A stretch of DNA of 37,446 nt, from the NCBI RefSeq assembly GCF_001477055.1, contig NZ_LDRK01000016.1, positions 1 to 37,446 on the forward strand, given 5' to 3'. The notes below the pieces were generated by a model that was given only the letters and a program-made list of their open reading frames with translations, ran no database searches and was not told the DNA's origin. Source of the stretch: Leucobacter chromiiresistens. GTDB lineage: Bacteria > Actinomycetota > Actinomycetes > Actinomycetales > Microbacteriaceae. The translations under genes and the position numbers were made by a program. Shown here piece by piece: positions 17,085 through 24,122 of the stretch (position 1 is its first letter; each line of letters begins with the position of its first letter).

Positions 17085-17169
17085 CGCCCGACGCTGCCGG
17101 GCGCCCCCGACGCTTCCGGTGGCCCCCGACGCTACCGGGCACCCCCGACGCTACCGGGCACCCCCGACA
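17085..17169. repeat. 19-bp tandem repeat, four copies plus a partial fifth
   Basis: Consecutive 19-base units begin at 17085, 17104, 17123 and 17142, with a truncated fifth at 17161. The consensus is CCCCCGACGCTACCGGGCA; units 3 and 4 are identical, and units 1 and 2 differ at a few bases. It fills about half of the 162-bp gap between the GNAT-AAA gene and the nuclease-helicase gene. The length is not a multiple of three, and no gene reads through it. Confidence 0.9.
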
Positions 17170-17210
17170 TCGCACGTCGGACGCCCCGGGCTCCGCTCGG
17201 CGGACGCCCG

Positions 17211-18512
17211 CTACAGGCGTGCGAGCGACTCGATGTCTTCGAGGAACGCGTCCTGCTGCTCCTCCGACACCGTGGCGCGCGTCACCGAGAGCGCCGACAG
17301 GTAGTCGTCGGTCGTGAGATCCGTGCGCGACGATGCGGATGCGGCGGCGACGGCCGCGTCCTCCCCGCCCCGGAGCACGCGGGCGAGCGCATCCTGCGAG
17401 GCCCGCCGCGCCGCGTACTCGATGTCGGCCGGGGTGAGCCCCTCGCTGACGCGTACGAGCTGCGCGAAGTCGATCGCCGCGGAGACGCTCGACGGCACGT
17501 AGCGTCGCCAGATCGCCTCGCGCGCCTCGGCATCGGGAAGCCCGATCGGCAGCACGTAGTCGAAGCGCCCGTGCCGCAGGAACGCCGCGTCGAGCGCGCG
17601 CACGAAGTTCGTCGCGCACACGAGCAGCATGCCCTCGCGGTCGCGGAAGTCGGCGACGACCTTGAGCAGCTCGTTGGTGACTCCCTGCGTCGGCGTGGGC
17701 GGGTCGCTCCGCTGCGATGCGATCTCCTCGACCTCGTCGATGAACACGACGCCGTGCTCGAGCTCGGCGATCTGCTCGAAGACGGCGCGCAGCGACGAGG
17801 CCATGCTCGTCGCGCCGTCGCCGAGCCGCGATGGGAAGACCTCGATGAACGGCCAGTCGAGGCGCGACGCCACCGCCTTCGCGAACGTCGTCTTGCCCGT
17901 TCCCGGAGGCCCGAACAGCATCACCGCGTGCGGCGGTACGACGCCGTAGCGATCGGCCAGATCGGGCTGCGCGAGCGGCGTCACGAGCCGCTCCTCGAGC
18001 AGCCGCTTCTCGTGGCGCATGCCGGCGACCTGCTCCCACAGATGGCGGGGCAGGATCCGACCGCCCAGGTCCTTCAGCAGTTCGAGCTCGCGTCGCTGCA
18101 CGGGCATCTGCCGTTCGAGGTAGCGCAGGTTGTGCTGCAGCTGGAAGCCGTTCGAGGTGAGCAGATCGATGCGGCTGCTCTCGGGCGTGAGCACGGAGAG
18201 CGTGCCCAGGCCGAGCGGCGCCATCTTCCGCTCCAGGGCGTCGAGCAGCGCGCCCGAGGTGTTGTCGCTGCGCGCCTCCTCCTCGACCCCGAAGAACACG
18301 ATCCATCCCTGCGCATGCGCCGCGCGCCCGACCGCCGCGGCCACCACGTGCTCGTCGCGCACCGCCACGACCGCGTGATCCTCGCGGCACGACGCCGTGA
18401 CCTCGGCGAGCGAGTACACGGGCTGCTCCGACGAGGAGTGCGCCTCCCACCACAGGCGCACCACCGCATCGAGGTCGTCGTCGTGGAAATCGCGTATCGT
18501 GATCCGTCCCAT
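17211..18512 (-). CDS. GNAT-like domain fused to an AAA+ ATPase
   Basis: This 433-residue protein joins an N-terminal acetyltransferase-like (GNAT) domain (residues 1-135) to a classical AAA domain (about 155-400). The GNAT part shows the strand-helix start ITIRDFHDDDLDAVVRLWWEA, a VVAVRDEHVVAAAVG strand pair and a degenerate acetyl-CoA loop EARSDNTSGALLDAL near 80-93; the usual RxxGxG is not intact. The AAA part has Walker A GPPGTGKT at 201-208, Walker B VFIDE at 256-260, sensor Asn302, an arginine-finger region LRHGRFD at 312-318, and GLTPADIEYAARRAS. It resembles the FtsH/Cdc48 class of remodellers. The ATG at 18512 is the only suitable start; a nearby ATG at 18520 is out of frame. The function and the client protein are unknown. 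Codirectionality with the nuclease-helicase is noted, but the intervening 162 bp weakens an operon claim. Confidence 0.88.
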   Translation of the reverse strand: MGRITIRDFHDDDLDAVVRLWWEAHSSSEQPVYSLAEVTASCREDHAVVAVRDEHVVAAAVGRAAHAQGWIVFFGVEEEARSDNTSGALLDALERKMAPLGLGTLSVLTPESSRIDLLTSNGFQLQHNLRYLERQMPVQRRELELLKDLGGRILPRHLWEQVAGMRHEKRLLEERLVTPLAQPDLADRYGVVPPHAVMLFGPPGTGKTTFAKAVASRLDWPFIEVFPSRLGDGATSMASSLRAVFEQIAELEHGVVFIDEVEEIASQRSDPPTPTQGVTNELLKVVADFRDREGMLLVCATNFVRALDAAFLRHGRFDYVLPIGLPDAEAREAIWRRYVPSSVSAAIDFAQLVRVSEGLTPADIEYAARRASQDALARVLRGGEDAAVAAASASSRTDLTTDDYLSALSVTRATVSEEQQDAFLEDIESLARL

Positions 18513-18852
18513 GCGCTCATGCTGGCAGACGGCGCCCGCGCTTCCGCGCCGTCGCGTCACAAAACGTCCGAAAGATCGCCCGGATTTCCGCACGGGAGAA
18601 AAGTCGCGCCGCTCTCCGCTCCCAGACTGACCCGCTAAGCTGGCGGTTGCGAGTCGACCGAGTCGGCTCGTGCGTCGCTGATGCTCAGCAGGCGGCGGTC
18701 GAAACCTCGACTCGCCGAGCCTCCGACTCTCTGCGGCGAACGGATGCGCAACCGCGCACTCGCCGATCCGGCCGCGACGCCGCGTGTCATGCCCGCCAGA
18801 GCCGTGCGCTCGGGGCTCGACCACGGCTCGCGCCCATGCACGAAAGGTCCCC
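18513..18852 (+). promoter_or_regulatory. Gene-free stretch: divergent promoters and long leader of the DEAD-box helicase gene
   Basis: These 340 bases separate the GNAT-AAA gene from the RNA helicase gene. TAAGCT at 18636-18641 could be a -10 box for the helicase, giving a leader of about 200 nucleotides. Long leaders are usual for cold-inducible RNA helicases. A minimal reading frame, ATG at 18836 encoding MHERSP, ends in a TGA overlapping the helicase GTG start (GTGA). The part near 18555-18575 is less GC-rich and may hold the leftward promoter. No stable gene is seen. Confidence 0.4.
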
Positions 18853-20484
18853 GTGACCGAACAGACCACCGCCCCGACGCCCTCCTTCCAGGAGCTCGGG
18901 GTTCCCGCCCCCATCGCCGACGCCCTCGCCAAGAACGGCAAGGCGGCGCCCTTCCCGATCCAGCGCGACACGCTCCCCGACACGCTCGCCGGCCGCGACG
19001 TGCTCGGCCGCGGCCGCACCGGCTCCGGCAAGACCATCGCGTTCGGCATCCCGCTCGTCGCGAACCTCGCCGACGACGCCGCCCGGAAGCGCCGCCCGAG
19101 CCGCCCGCGCGCCATCGTGCTCGCGCCGACCCGCGAACTCGTCACGCAGATCGCCGAGACGCTCAAGATGCTGGCCGATCCGATGGGCGTCAAGGTGACG
19201 ACCATCTTCGGCGGCGTGCCCCAGCGCCGCCAGGAGGTCGCGCTCGAGGGCGGCGTCGACATCGTCGTCGCGGCCCCCGGACGCCTGGATGATCTCATGA
19301 AGCAGCGACTCGTCGATCTCGGCTCGGTGGAGATCACCGTGCTCGACGAGGCCGACCACATGGCCGACATGGGCTTCCTGCCCGTCGTCACGCGCATCCT
19401 GAACGCCACGCCCCAGCGGGGCCAGCGCCTGCTCTTCAGCGCGACGCTCGACAACGGCGTGGACAACATCGTGAAGAAGTACCTGCACAACCCGATCCTG
19501 CACTCCGTGGACTCCGCCGAGTCGCCCGTGCCGCAGCTCACCCACCACGTCTTCGAGGTCGCGGGCAAGGAGCAGAAGGACGCGCTCATCGAGGCGCTCG
19601 CCTCGGGCACCGCCCGCCGCATCTTCTTCACGCGCATGAAGCACCAGGCGAAGAAGCTCGCGAAGCAGCTCACCGCCGCAGGCATCCCCGCGGTCGAGCT
19701 GCAGGGCAACCTGTCGCAGAACGCGCGCGACCGCAACCTCGCCGAGTTCGTCAGCGGCGAGGCGCGCGTGCTCGTCGCCACCGACGTCGCGGCTCGCGGC
19801 GTGCACGTCGACGGCGTCGATCTCGTCGTGCACATCGACCCGCCCGTCGAGCACAAGGCGTACCTGCACCGCTCGGGCCGCACCGCTCGCGCGGGCAACG
19901 AGGGCGACGTCGTCACGCTGGTGCTCCCCGAGCAGCGGGGCGAGATGCGCCAGATCATGCGCGCCGCCAAGATCCGCGTCACGCCGCGCCCGGTGAACCC
20001 GAGCGCCGCGAACATCGATCCCGAGGTGCTCGCGCTCATCGGCGAGCTCGCTCCCCGCGTCGATCCGCGCGAGACGGAGCGCAAGCGCGCCGCCGCGCAG
20101 GTCGCTCAGCAGCGCGCGGCGGGGCACGCCCCCGCCGGCGAGGGGTCGAGCACGGGTGCGAACGCCAAGCGCAAGCGCTCGCGCGGCGGTCGCGGTCGCG
20201 GTGCCGGATCGGCGGGCGCCGGGCAGCGTCAGGCGGGCGACGGCCAGGCGCGCCGCTCGGCGAGCTCGGGCGGCGGCGCTCAGGGCGGCGGCGGGCAGCG
20301 CCGGGGCGGCCAGGGCGGCCAGGCGCAGGCGAACGGTCAGGGCGGCCGGGGTCAGCAGGGCGGCCAGGGCGGTCAGTCTCGTCAGGGTTCCGGTTCGGGC
20401 GCCGAGGGCGGTCGCCGTCGGTCGGGCCGGCGCGCGCAGAGCTCGGGCGGCACCGTCTACTCCACGAGCAGCCCGAGCCGCTGA
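18853..20484 (+). CDS. DEAD-box ATP-dependent RNA helicase with Gly/Arg-rich tail
   Basis: This 543-residue RNA helicase probably acts in ribosome assembly, RNA turnover or cold adaptation. All core motifs are visible: Q-motif FPIQRDTLP, Walker A GRTGSGKT near 54, PTRELVTQI, APGRLDD (in place of TPGR), DEAD in VLDEADHMADMGF, SAT in LFSATLDNG, VLVATDVAARGVHVDGVD and HRSGRTARAG. After the core (about residue 395) comes an Arg/Lys-rich linker and a tail of about 130 residues dominated by Gly, Gln, Arg and Ser, with repeated GGQGG and RGG-like units. Such tails bind RNA and can promote condensates. The GTG at 18853 has GAAAGG five bases upstream, and no ATG lies in a better place. A strong hairpin terminator follows at 20508-20550. 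Confidence 0.95.
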   Translation: MTEQTTAPTPSFQELGVPAPIADALAKNGKAAPFPIQRDTLPDTLAGRDVLGRGRTGSGKTIAFGIPLVANLADDAARKRRPSRPRAIVLAPTRELVTQIAETLKMLADPMGVKVTTIFGGVPQRRQEVALEGGVDIVVAAPGRLDDLMKQRLVDLGSVEITVLDEADHMADMGFLPVVTRILNATPQRGQRLLFSATLDNGVDNIVKKYLHNPILHSVDSAESPVPQLTHHVFEVAGKEQKDALIEALASGTARRIFFTRMKHQAKKLAKQLTAAGIPAVELQGNLSQNARDRNLAEFVSGEARVLVATDVAARGVHVDGVDLVVHIDPPVEHKAYLHRSGRTARAGNEGDVVTLVLPEQRGEMRQIMRAAKIRVTPRPVNPSAANIDPEVLALIGELAPRVDPRETERKRAAAQVAQQRAAGHAPAGEGSSTGANAKRKRSRGGRGRGAGSAGAGQRQAGDGQARRSASSGGGAQGGGGQRRGGQGGQAQANGQGGRGQQGGQGGQSRQGSGSGAEGGRRRSGRRAQSSGGTVYSTSSPSR

Positions 20485-20507
20485 CCCGCACGCACTCCCG
20501 GGTGCGA

Positions 20508-20550
20508 CACTGCCGGGCGGAGCCGTCGTTCGACGCTTCGCCCGGCAGTG
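20508..20550 (+). terminator. Hairpin terminator after the RNA helicase gene
   Basis: A perfect 12-bp inverted repeat, CACTGCCGGGCG / CGCCCGGCAGTG, has a 19-base loop and begins 23 bases after the stop codon. No T-run follows, as is common for actinobacterial terminators. Confidence 0.8.
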
Positions 20551-20803
20551 CTGTATGCCCGCCCGCTGCTGCTCGACCGCGTTCGCGCAGGAGATCCGGC
20601 GTCGCGCGGGCGCCGCGGCGGGATTTCATCCGCGCAGCGCCGGATCTCCTGCACGACGCGCGGCCGCTCCGCCTGCGCGACGCGCGAGCCGGATCCCCTG
20701 CGCGACGCGGGCCGCACGCCCGACACCCCGGATTCGCTCGATCTTCACGGAGAATACGCGCGAATCAGTGGAATGCGGGCTCGAATATGGCCGATACCAC
20801 GCA
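20551..20803. repeat. Intergenic repeats: 15-bp inverted repeat and a degenerate 24-25-bp triplet
   Basis: With the terminator this belongs to a 331-base gene-free stretch. A perfect 15-bp inverted repeat, GCAGGAGATCCGGCG (20587-20601) with its complement at 20638-20652, encloses a 36-base loop. Its right arm begins the first of three degenerate direct repeats at 20637-20661, 20662-20685 and 20686-20710, each ending CTGCrCGACGCG. The RNA would fold strongly and could be a second terminator. No coding sequence is convincing. Confidence 0.65.
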
Positions 20804-20809
20804 TATACT
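20804..20809 (+). promoter_or_regulatory. -10 element of a probable leaderless MFS transcript
   Basis: TATACT, a near-consensus -10 box, is followed by exactly six bases and the ATG at 20816. There is no Shine-Dalgarno, so the transcript probably starts at the A of the start codon. Confidence 0.65.
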
Positions 20810-20815
20810 CGTCTG

Positions 20816-22039
20816 ATGGGCTTGTATCGTGATCTGGGGAGCAACCCCGGCGTGTTCCGCGTGCTCGGGTCGCAGCTCATGGCGCGCTTCCCCTTCGGCA
20901 TGCTGTCGATCATCGTGCTGCTCCACATCCAGCTGGCATACGGCGACTACACCTCGGCCGGCATCGTGCTCGCATCGCAGAGCATCGGCCAGGCGGTCTC
21001 CGGCCCGCTGAGCAGCCGACTGATGGGCAAGTGGGGCATGCGCCCCGTGCTCACCGCCACCTCGATCGCCTGCTCGGTGCTGCTCGTCGTGATCGCCGTC
21101 GTGCACCTGCCGCTGCCGGTGGTCACGGCGATCGCGCTGCTCGTCGGGCTGACGACGCCGCCCATCACCCCGGCCGTGCGCACCATGTACCCGAAGCTGG
21201 TGCCCGGGAAGCAGCTGCAGGCGCTCTTCTCGCTCGACGCCGCGGCGCAGGAGATCATCTGGGTGATCGGCCCGGTGGTCGCCGTGTTCGTCACCTCGCA
21301 GTTCAGCACCGCGGCCGGCCTGTGCGTCGCGGCCGCCTTCATGCTGCTCGGCGGCGCCTGGTTCATCTCGAGCCCGGCGCTCGGCAAGGTGAAGCTGCTC
21401 CCCTCGAAGCGCGGCCTCGGCGCCGTGCTCCGCTACCCCACCGTCGTCATCGGCACCGTGCTCAGCTTCTTCTTCGTCGCCTCGTTCGCCGCCATCGAAG
21501 CGGGCATCGTCGCGGCGTTCGCCGGCCCTCACGGGGGTCACGGCAGCATCGAGTCGGGCGTGGTGCTCGCGATCTTCGCCGGCGGCTCGCTGGTCGGCGG
21601 GCTCCTCATCGGGCATCGCGAGATGCGCCCGTGGTCTCCGGCGCTGCGCATCGTGCTGGTGCTGGCGGGCACCGCCGCCTGCCTCGTGAGCCTGAACATC
21701 TGGTGGCTCTGCGCCGTGCTCTTCATCGGCGGCATGGGCACCGCGCCGACGTTCGCGGCGATCTCGAACATCGTCAGCTCGACGGTGCGGTTCTCGGAGA
21801 CGGCCGAGGCGTACGGCTGGATCGGCACCGGCACGCTCGTCGGGGTCGCCACCGGCTCGGCGTTCGCCGGCATCGCCATCGACATCGGCGGCGCCCACGG
21901 GGCGATCATCGTGTCGGCCGGGCTGCTCGTCGTGTGCGCGATCATCGCAGTCGCCACCCTGCGCTGGATGCCCGACCTCAAGGGCCGCTCCATCGAGCCG
22001 CCTCCCGAGACCGGCACGCTCACCATCCCGCTCCCGTAG
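20816..22039 (+). CDS. Major facilitator superfamily transporter
   Basis: This 407-residue polytopic membrane protein has about twelve hydrophobic segments in two halves, the usual MFS size. The N-terminal sequence MGLYRDLGSNPGVFRVLGSQL leads into the first helix, MARFPFGMLSIIVLLHIQL. The conserved loop between helices 2 and 3 appears as SGPLSSRLMGKWGMRPVL, a form of the MFS signature. TPPITPAVRTMYPKLV is typical of the drug/sugar efflux-like MFS group often found in actinobacteria. The substrate cannot be inferred. The gene stands alone: it has its own near-consensus -10 box and a terminator upstream, and it converges on the amine oxidase gene across a repeat-filled gap. The start at 20816 is set by promoter geometry and the beginning of homology. 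Confidence 0.9.
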   Translation: MGLYRDLGSNPGVFRVLGSQLMARFPFGMLSIIVLLHIQLAYGDYTSAGIVLASQSIGQAVSGPLSSRLMGKWGMRPVLTATSIACSVLLVVIAVVHLPLPVVTAIALLVGLTTPPITPAVRTMYPKLVPGKQLQALFSLDAAAQEIIWVIGPVVAVFVTSQFSTAAGLCVAAAFMLLGGAWFISSPALGKVKLLPSKRGLGAVLRYPTVVIGTVLSFFFVASFAAIEAGIVAAFAGPHGGHGSIESGVVLAIFAGGSLVGGLLIGHREMRPWSPALRIVLVLAGTAACLVSLNIWWLCAVLFIGGMGTAPTFAAISNIVSSTVRFSETAEAYGWIGTGTLVGVATGSAFAGIAIDIGGAHGAIIVSAGLLVVCAIIAVATLRWMPDLKGRSIEPPPETGTLTIPLP

Positions 22040-22051
22040 CCCTCTCCCGAT

Positions 22052-22163
22052 CGGCACGCGGCGCTGCACGCGGCGCGGCACCGGCACGGCACACGGCGCT
22101 GCGTGTGGCTCGGCACACGTCGCTGCACCGGGATCGACACCGGGATCGGCACGCGGCGCGGCT
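22052..22163. repeat. Four interspersed 17-bp direct repeats between convergent genes
   Basis: Copies of CGGCACrCGkCGCkGCn start at 22052, 22087, 22111 and 22147, at intervals of 35, 24 and 36 bases. The gap between the convergent MFS and amine oxidase genes contains little else. The motif could be a degenerate protein-binding array or a product of local sequence drift in GC-rich DNA. Confidence 0.7.
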
Positions 22164-22193
22164 CGGGGCGCCGGCGCGGGGCCCCGCCCAGGG

Positions 22194-23558
22194 CTACGAC
22201 GCCGTCGACGCCGGCGCTGCGGGGGCGAGCTCTCCGAAGTCGAGCTCGCGGTCGAGGATCCGCGCGGCGGCCCGACGCCCCGAGTAGAGCGCAGCTGTGA
22301 CGGTGGCGGGATCCTCGGCCCACGTCGCCTCGCCCGCGATGTGGAGCACGCCGCCCGATCCGTCGGCTCCCCCGAGCGGAGTCGCCAGCACTTCATGATC
22401 CTCGGGTCGCGCACCGACCGTCAGGTAGGCGTACGATCCGCGCGCGTAGGGGTCGCTGCGCCAGCGCGTGACGCGCACCGACTCGGGGTCGGTCACGGCG
22501 ACGCCGTAGATCTCGCGGAGCGAGGCGAGCACGGACGCGGCGATCTCCTCGTCGCTCCACTCGCGGGTCGCCCGGGCGCTCGGTCCGGCGGCGAAGGTGA
22601 GGAGCGTCGGCACTCCGTGGAGGTCGGTGAGGTCGTACCACGAGTGCCACCACAGCGCCGAGGGCCCCTGTCTGCGGATGGCGTAGACATCCGCGTCCCA
22701 GAAGCGCTCCGGGAATCGGAGGAACACCTTCTCGAAGTCGTTCATCTCGAGTCCGGCGAGCGCCGACGCGACCGGCTCGGAAAGTGCGGGGTCGAAGACG
22801 AAGTCTTCGGATCCGAGCACTCCGACGGGAACGGTGACGACGACTCGATCCGCCGCGAACGTTCCCTGATCCGACTCCACGGTCGCCCCGGAATCCGACC
22901 ACGCCACGCGGCCGACCACATGCCCGGTGCGCACGTCGAGCTCCGCGGCGAGGCCGCGCGCGAGCGCGTCGTACCCTCCCGGGAAGACGACTTCGTCCCC
23001 CTCGACCTGATCGTCGTCGAGACCGTGCGCGTCGAGGCGCTCCGCGTCCACGCCGTACTGCTCCTCCGACCGATGGCGCAGGAACTCGCGCACGCGCGCC
23101 GCGCGCTCATCCTCCCAGTCGAACTCGGCGAGCGCGCGATCGACGGCGTCGGCGTACGAAGACCCCTCGGGGGCCGCGTCGATCACCGCGACGAGCACCG
23201 CGTCGACCTCGCGGAGGTCGGCGACGAAGGCCGCCGCAGCTCGATCGTCGAGCAGCCCCCCATCGGGGCCGTAGTTCGCGATCGGCCGCCCGTCGGGCTG
23301 GTAGCTGCCGACGGTGAACTCGACCGCGTGCATGTCGAACGCCCGCGTCAGGCTGTAGAGCGCGTTGTCGTCGATGCCGTGGATCCAAGAGGCGCCGATG
23401 TCGGTGACGACGCCGTCGACGAGCTCGCTGCAGGTGCGGCCGCCGACGCGATCCCGCGCCTCGAGCACCACCACGCGCTGTCCGTGGTTCGCGAGGAACC
23501 TCGCCGCCGTCAGTCCGGATACCCCGGCACCGACGACCACCGTGTCGAATCGCTCCAT
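22194..23558 (-). CDS. Flavin-containing amine oxidase (monoamine/polyamine oxidase family)
   Basis: This 454-residue FAD-dependent oxidase converts a primary or secondary amine to an aldehyde with release of ammonia or an amine and H2O2. The N-terminal dinucleotide fold is VVVGAGVSGLTAARFLA near residue 6, followed by VLEARDRVGGRTCS with the FAD-ribose Glu and the GGRT motif, and GASWIHGIDDNALYSL near 55. The C-terminal FAD segment is LHIAGEATWAEDPATVTAALYSGRRAA. The overall pattern (ASWIHG...NP/ND and GEAT) is closer to polyamine oxidases and LSD1-like enzymes than to putrescine oxidase. No secretion signal is seen. An aldehyde dehydrogenase and amino acid permeases lie nearby, consistent with amine catabolism, but they are on separate transcripts. 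The ATG at 23558 begins directly before the FAD fold; the upstream gene overlaps it by 49 bases. Confidence 0.92.
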   Translation of the reverse strand: MERFDTVVVGAGVSGLTAARFLANHGQRVVVLEARDRVGGRTCSELVDGVVTDIGASWIHGIDDNALYSLTRAFDMHAVEFTVGSYQPDGRPIANYGPDGGLLDDRAAAAFVADLREVDAVLVAVIDAAPEGSSYADAVDRALAEFDWEDERAARVREFLRHRSEEQYGVDAERLDAHGLDDDQVEGDEVVFPGGYDALARGLAAELDVRTGHVVGRVAWSDSGATVESDQGTFAADRVVVTVPVGVLGSEDFVFDPALSEPVASALAGLEMNDFEKVFLRFPERFWDADVYAIRRQGPSALWWHSWYDLTDLHGVPTLLTFAAGPSARATREWSDEEIAASVLASLREIYGVAVTDPESVRVTRWRSDPYARGSYAYLTVGARPEDHEVLATPLGGADGSGGVLHIAGEATWAEDPATVTAALYSGRRAAARILDRELDFGELAPAAPASTAS

Positions 23559-24040
23559 CGTGACCTCCCGACGCTCGCGTGGAGACTCGCTGCGCCCCCG
23601 CAGTCCTCCTCAGCGTAGCGGAGTCCCGCGCCGGGGCGAGCGGATTCAAGGCTGCCCGTGCGCGGGTACCGGTGCGCGGGAGTCGCGGCGGGCGGGATTC
23701 GCGGCGGGCGGGAGTCGCCGGCCCGGGATCGCGAGGGCCCCGCCTCCTCTGCGCCGCGGTGCGGAGCGGCCAGGGCGTCGAGCCGCGCGCAGAGCTCCCG
23801 CTCGATGCGGGACTGCGCCGGCGTGCGCCGCAACCACGGGGCCAGCAGTCGCGTCACCGCGGGCATCATGACGAGGCACATGATCGGGGCGACGACGGTC
23901 ACGACGATGGCGGATCGCGCGGGCAGCGATACGCCTCCCCACCACGGCAGCATCGTGATCACCCACGACGTCGCCACGTTGACGGGGTACATGCCGATCC
24001 AGATCGACAGGACCTTCTTCCACTGCAGCCGCTCACCCAT
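23510..24040 (-). CDS. Small membrane protein, similar to the C-terminal membrane part of monooxygenase-like (ABM) proteins
   Basis: This 176-residue product has two clear hydrophobic helices at about 10-35 and 40-63 (KKVLSIWIGMYPVNVATSW; ARSAIVVTVVAPIMCLVMMP), closing with VTRLLAPWLRR. That layout resembles the membrane tail found in many antibiotic-biosynthesis-monooxygenase-like (ABM) proteins, here without the ABM domain. The remaining 100 residues are Arg/Pro/Ala-rich and look disordered. The reading frame continues 49 bases into the amine oxidase gene on the same strand, so the true end may be correct but the tail carries little information. The ATG at 24040 has only a poorly spaced AGGGGG before it. 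The function is unknown. Confidence 0.6.
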   Translation of the reverse strand: MGERLQWKKVLSIWIGMYPVNVATSWVITMLPWWGGVSLPARSAIVVTVVAPIMCLVMMPAVTRLLAPWLRRTPAQSRIERELCARLDALAAPHRGAEEAGPSRSRAGDSRPPRIPPAATPAHRYPRTGSLESARPGAGLRYAEEDCGGAASLHASVGRSRWSDSTRWSSVPGYPD

Positions 24041-24062
24041 GCCCCCTATTCCACGGGAGGCG

Positions 24063-24113
24063 CGTTACGGCACGGTCACGGGCGTCGCGCAACTCCGTGA
24101 CCGGGCCGTAACG
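24063..24113 (-). terminator. Very strong hairpin terminator after the leftward APC permease gene
   Basis: Two 19-base arms (24063-24081 and 24095-24113) are complementary with one mismatch and enclose a 13-base loop. The hairpin begins 10 bases beyond the permease stop and also lies just upstream of the small membrane protein gene, insulating it. There is no U-tract. Confidence 0.85.
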
Positions 24114-24122
24114 GATCGCGAC

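Noticed and set aside
17085-17169. CRISPR array
   Set aside because: Units are directly tandem with no spacers, only 19 bases long, and no cas genes lie nearby.
15366-18638. A 1090-codon open frame on the plus strand opposite the nuclease-helicase and GNAT-AAA genes
   Set aside because: It is the mirror of GC-rich coding DNA: the composition is Arg/Val/Gly/Glu-rich with no recognisable domain, while the minus-strand genes have clear motifs.
18513-18852. Known riboswitch or small RNA upstream of the RNA helicase
   Set aside because: I could not recognise any conserved riboswitch core; only a long leader is supported.
13359-20484. Nuclease-helicase, GNAT-AAA and RNA helicase as a phage-defence island
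   Set aside because: The families are common housekeeping or repair proteins, there are no mobile-element or other defence genes, base composition is uniform, and the RNA helicase is divergent. No evidence beyond proximity.
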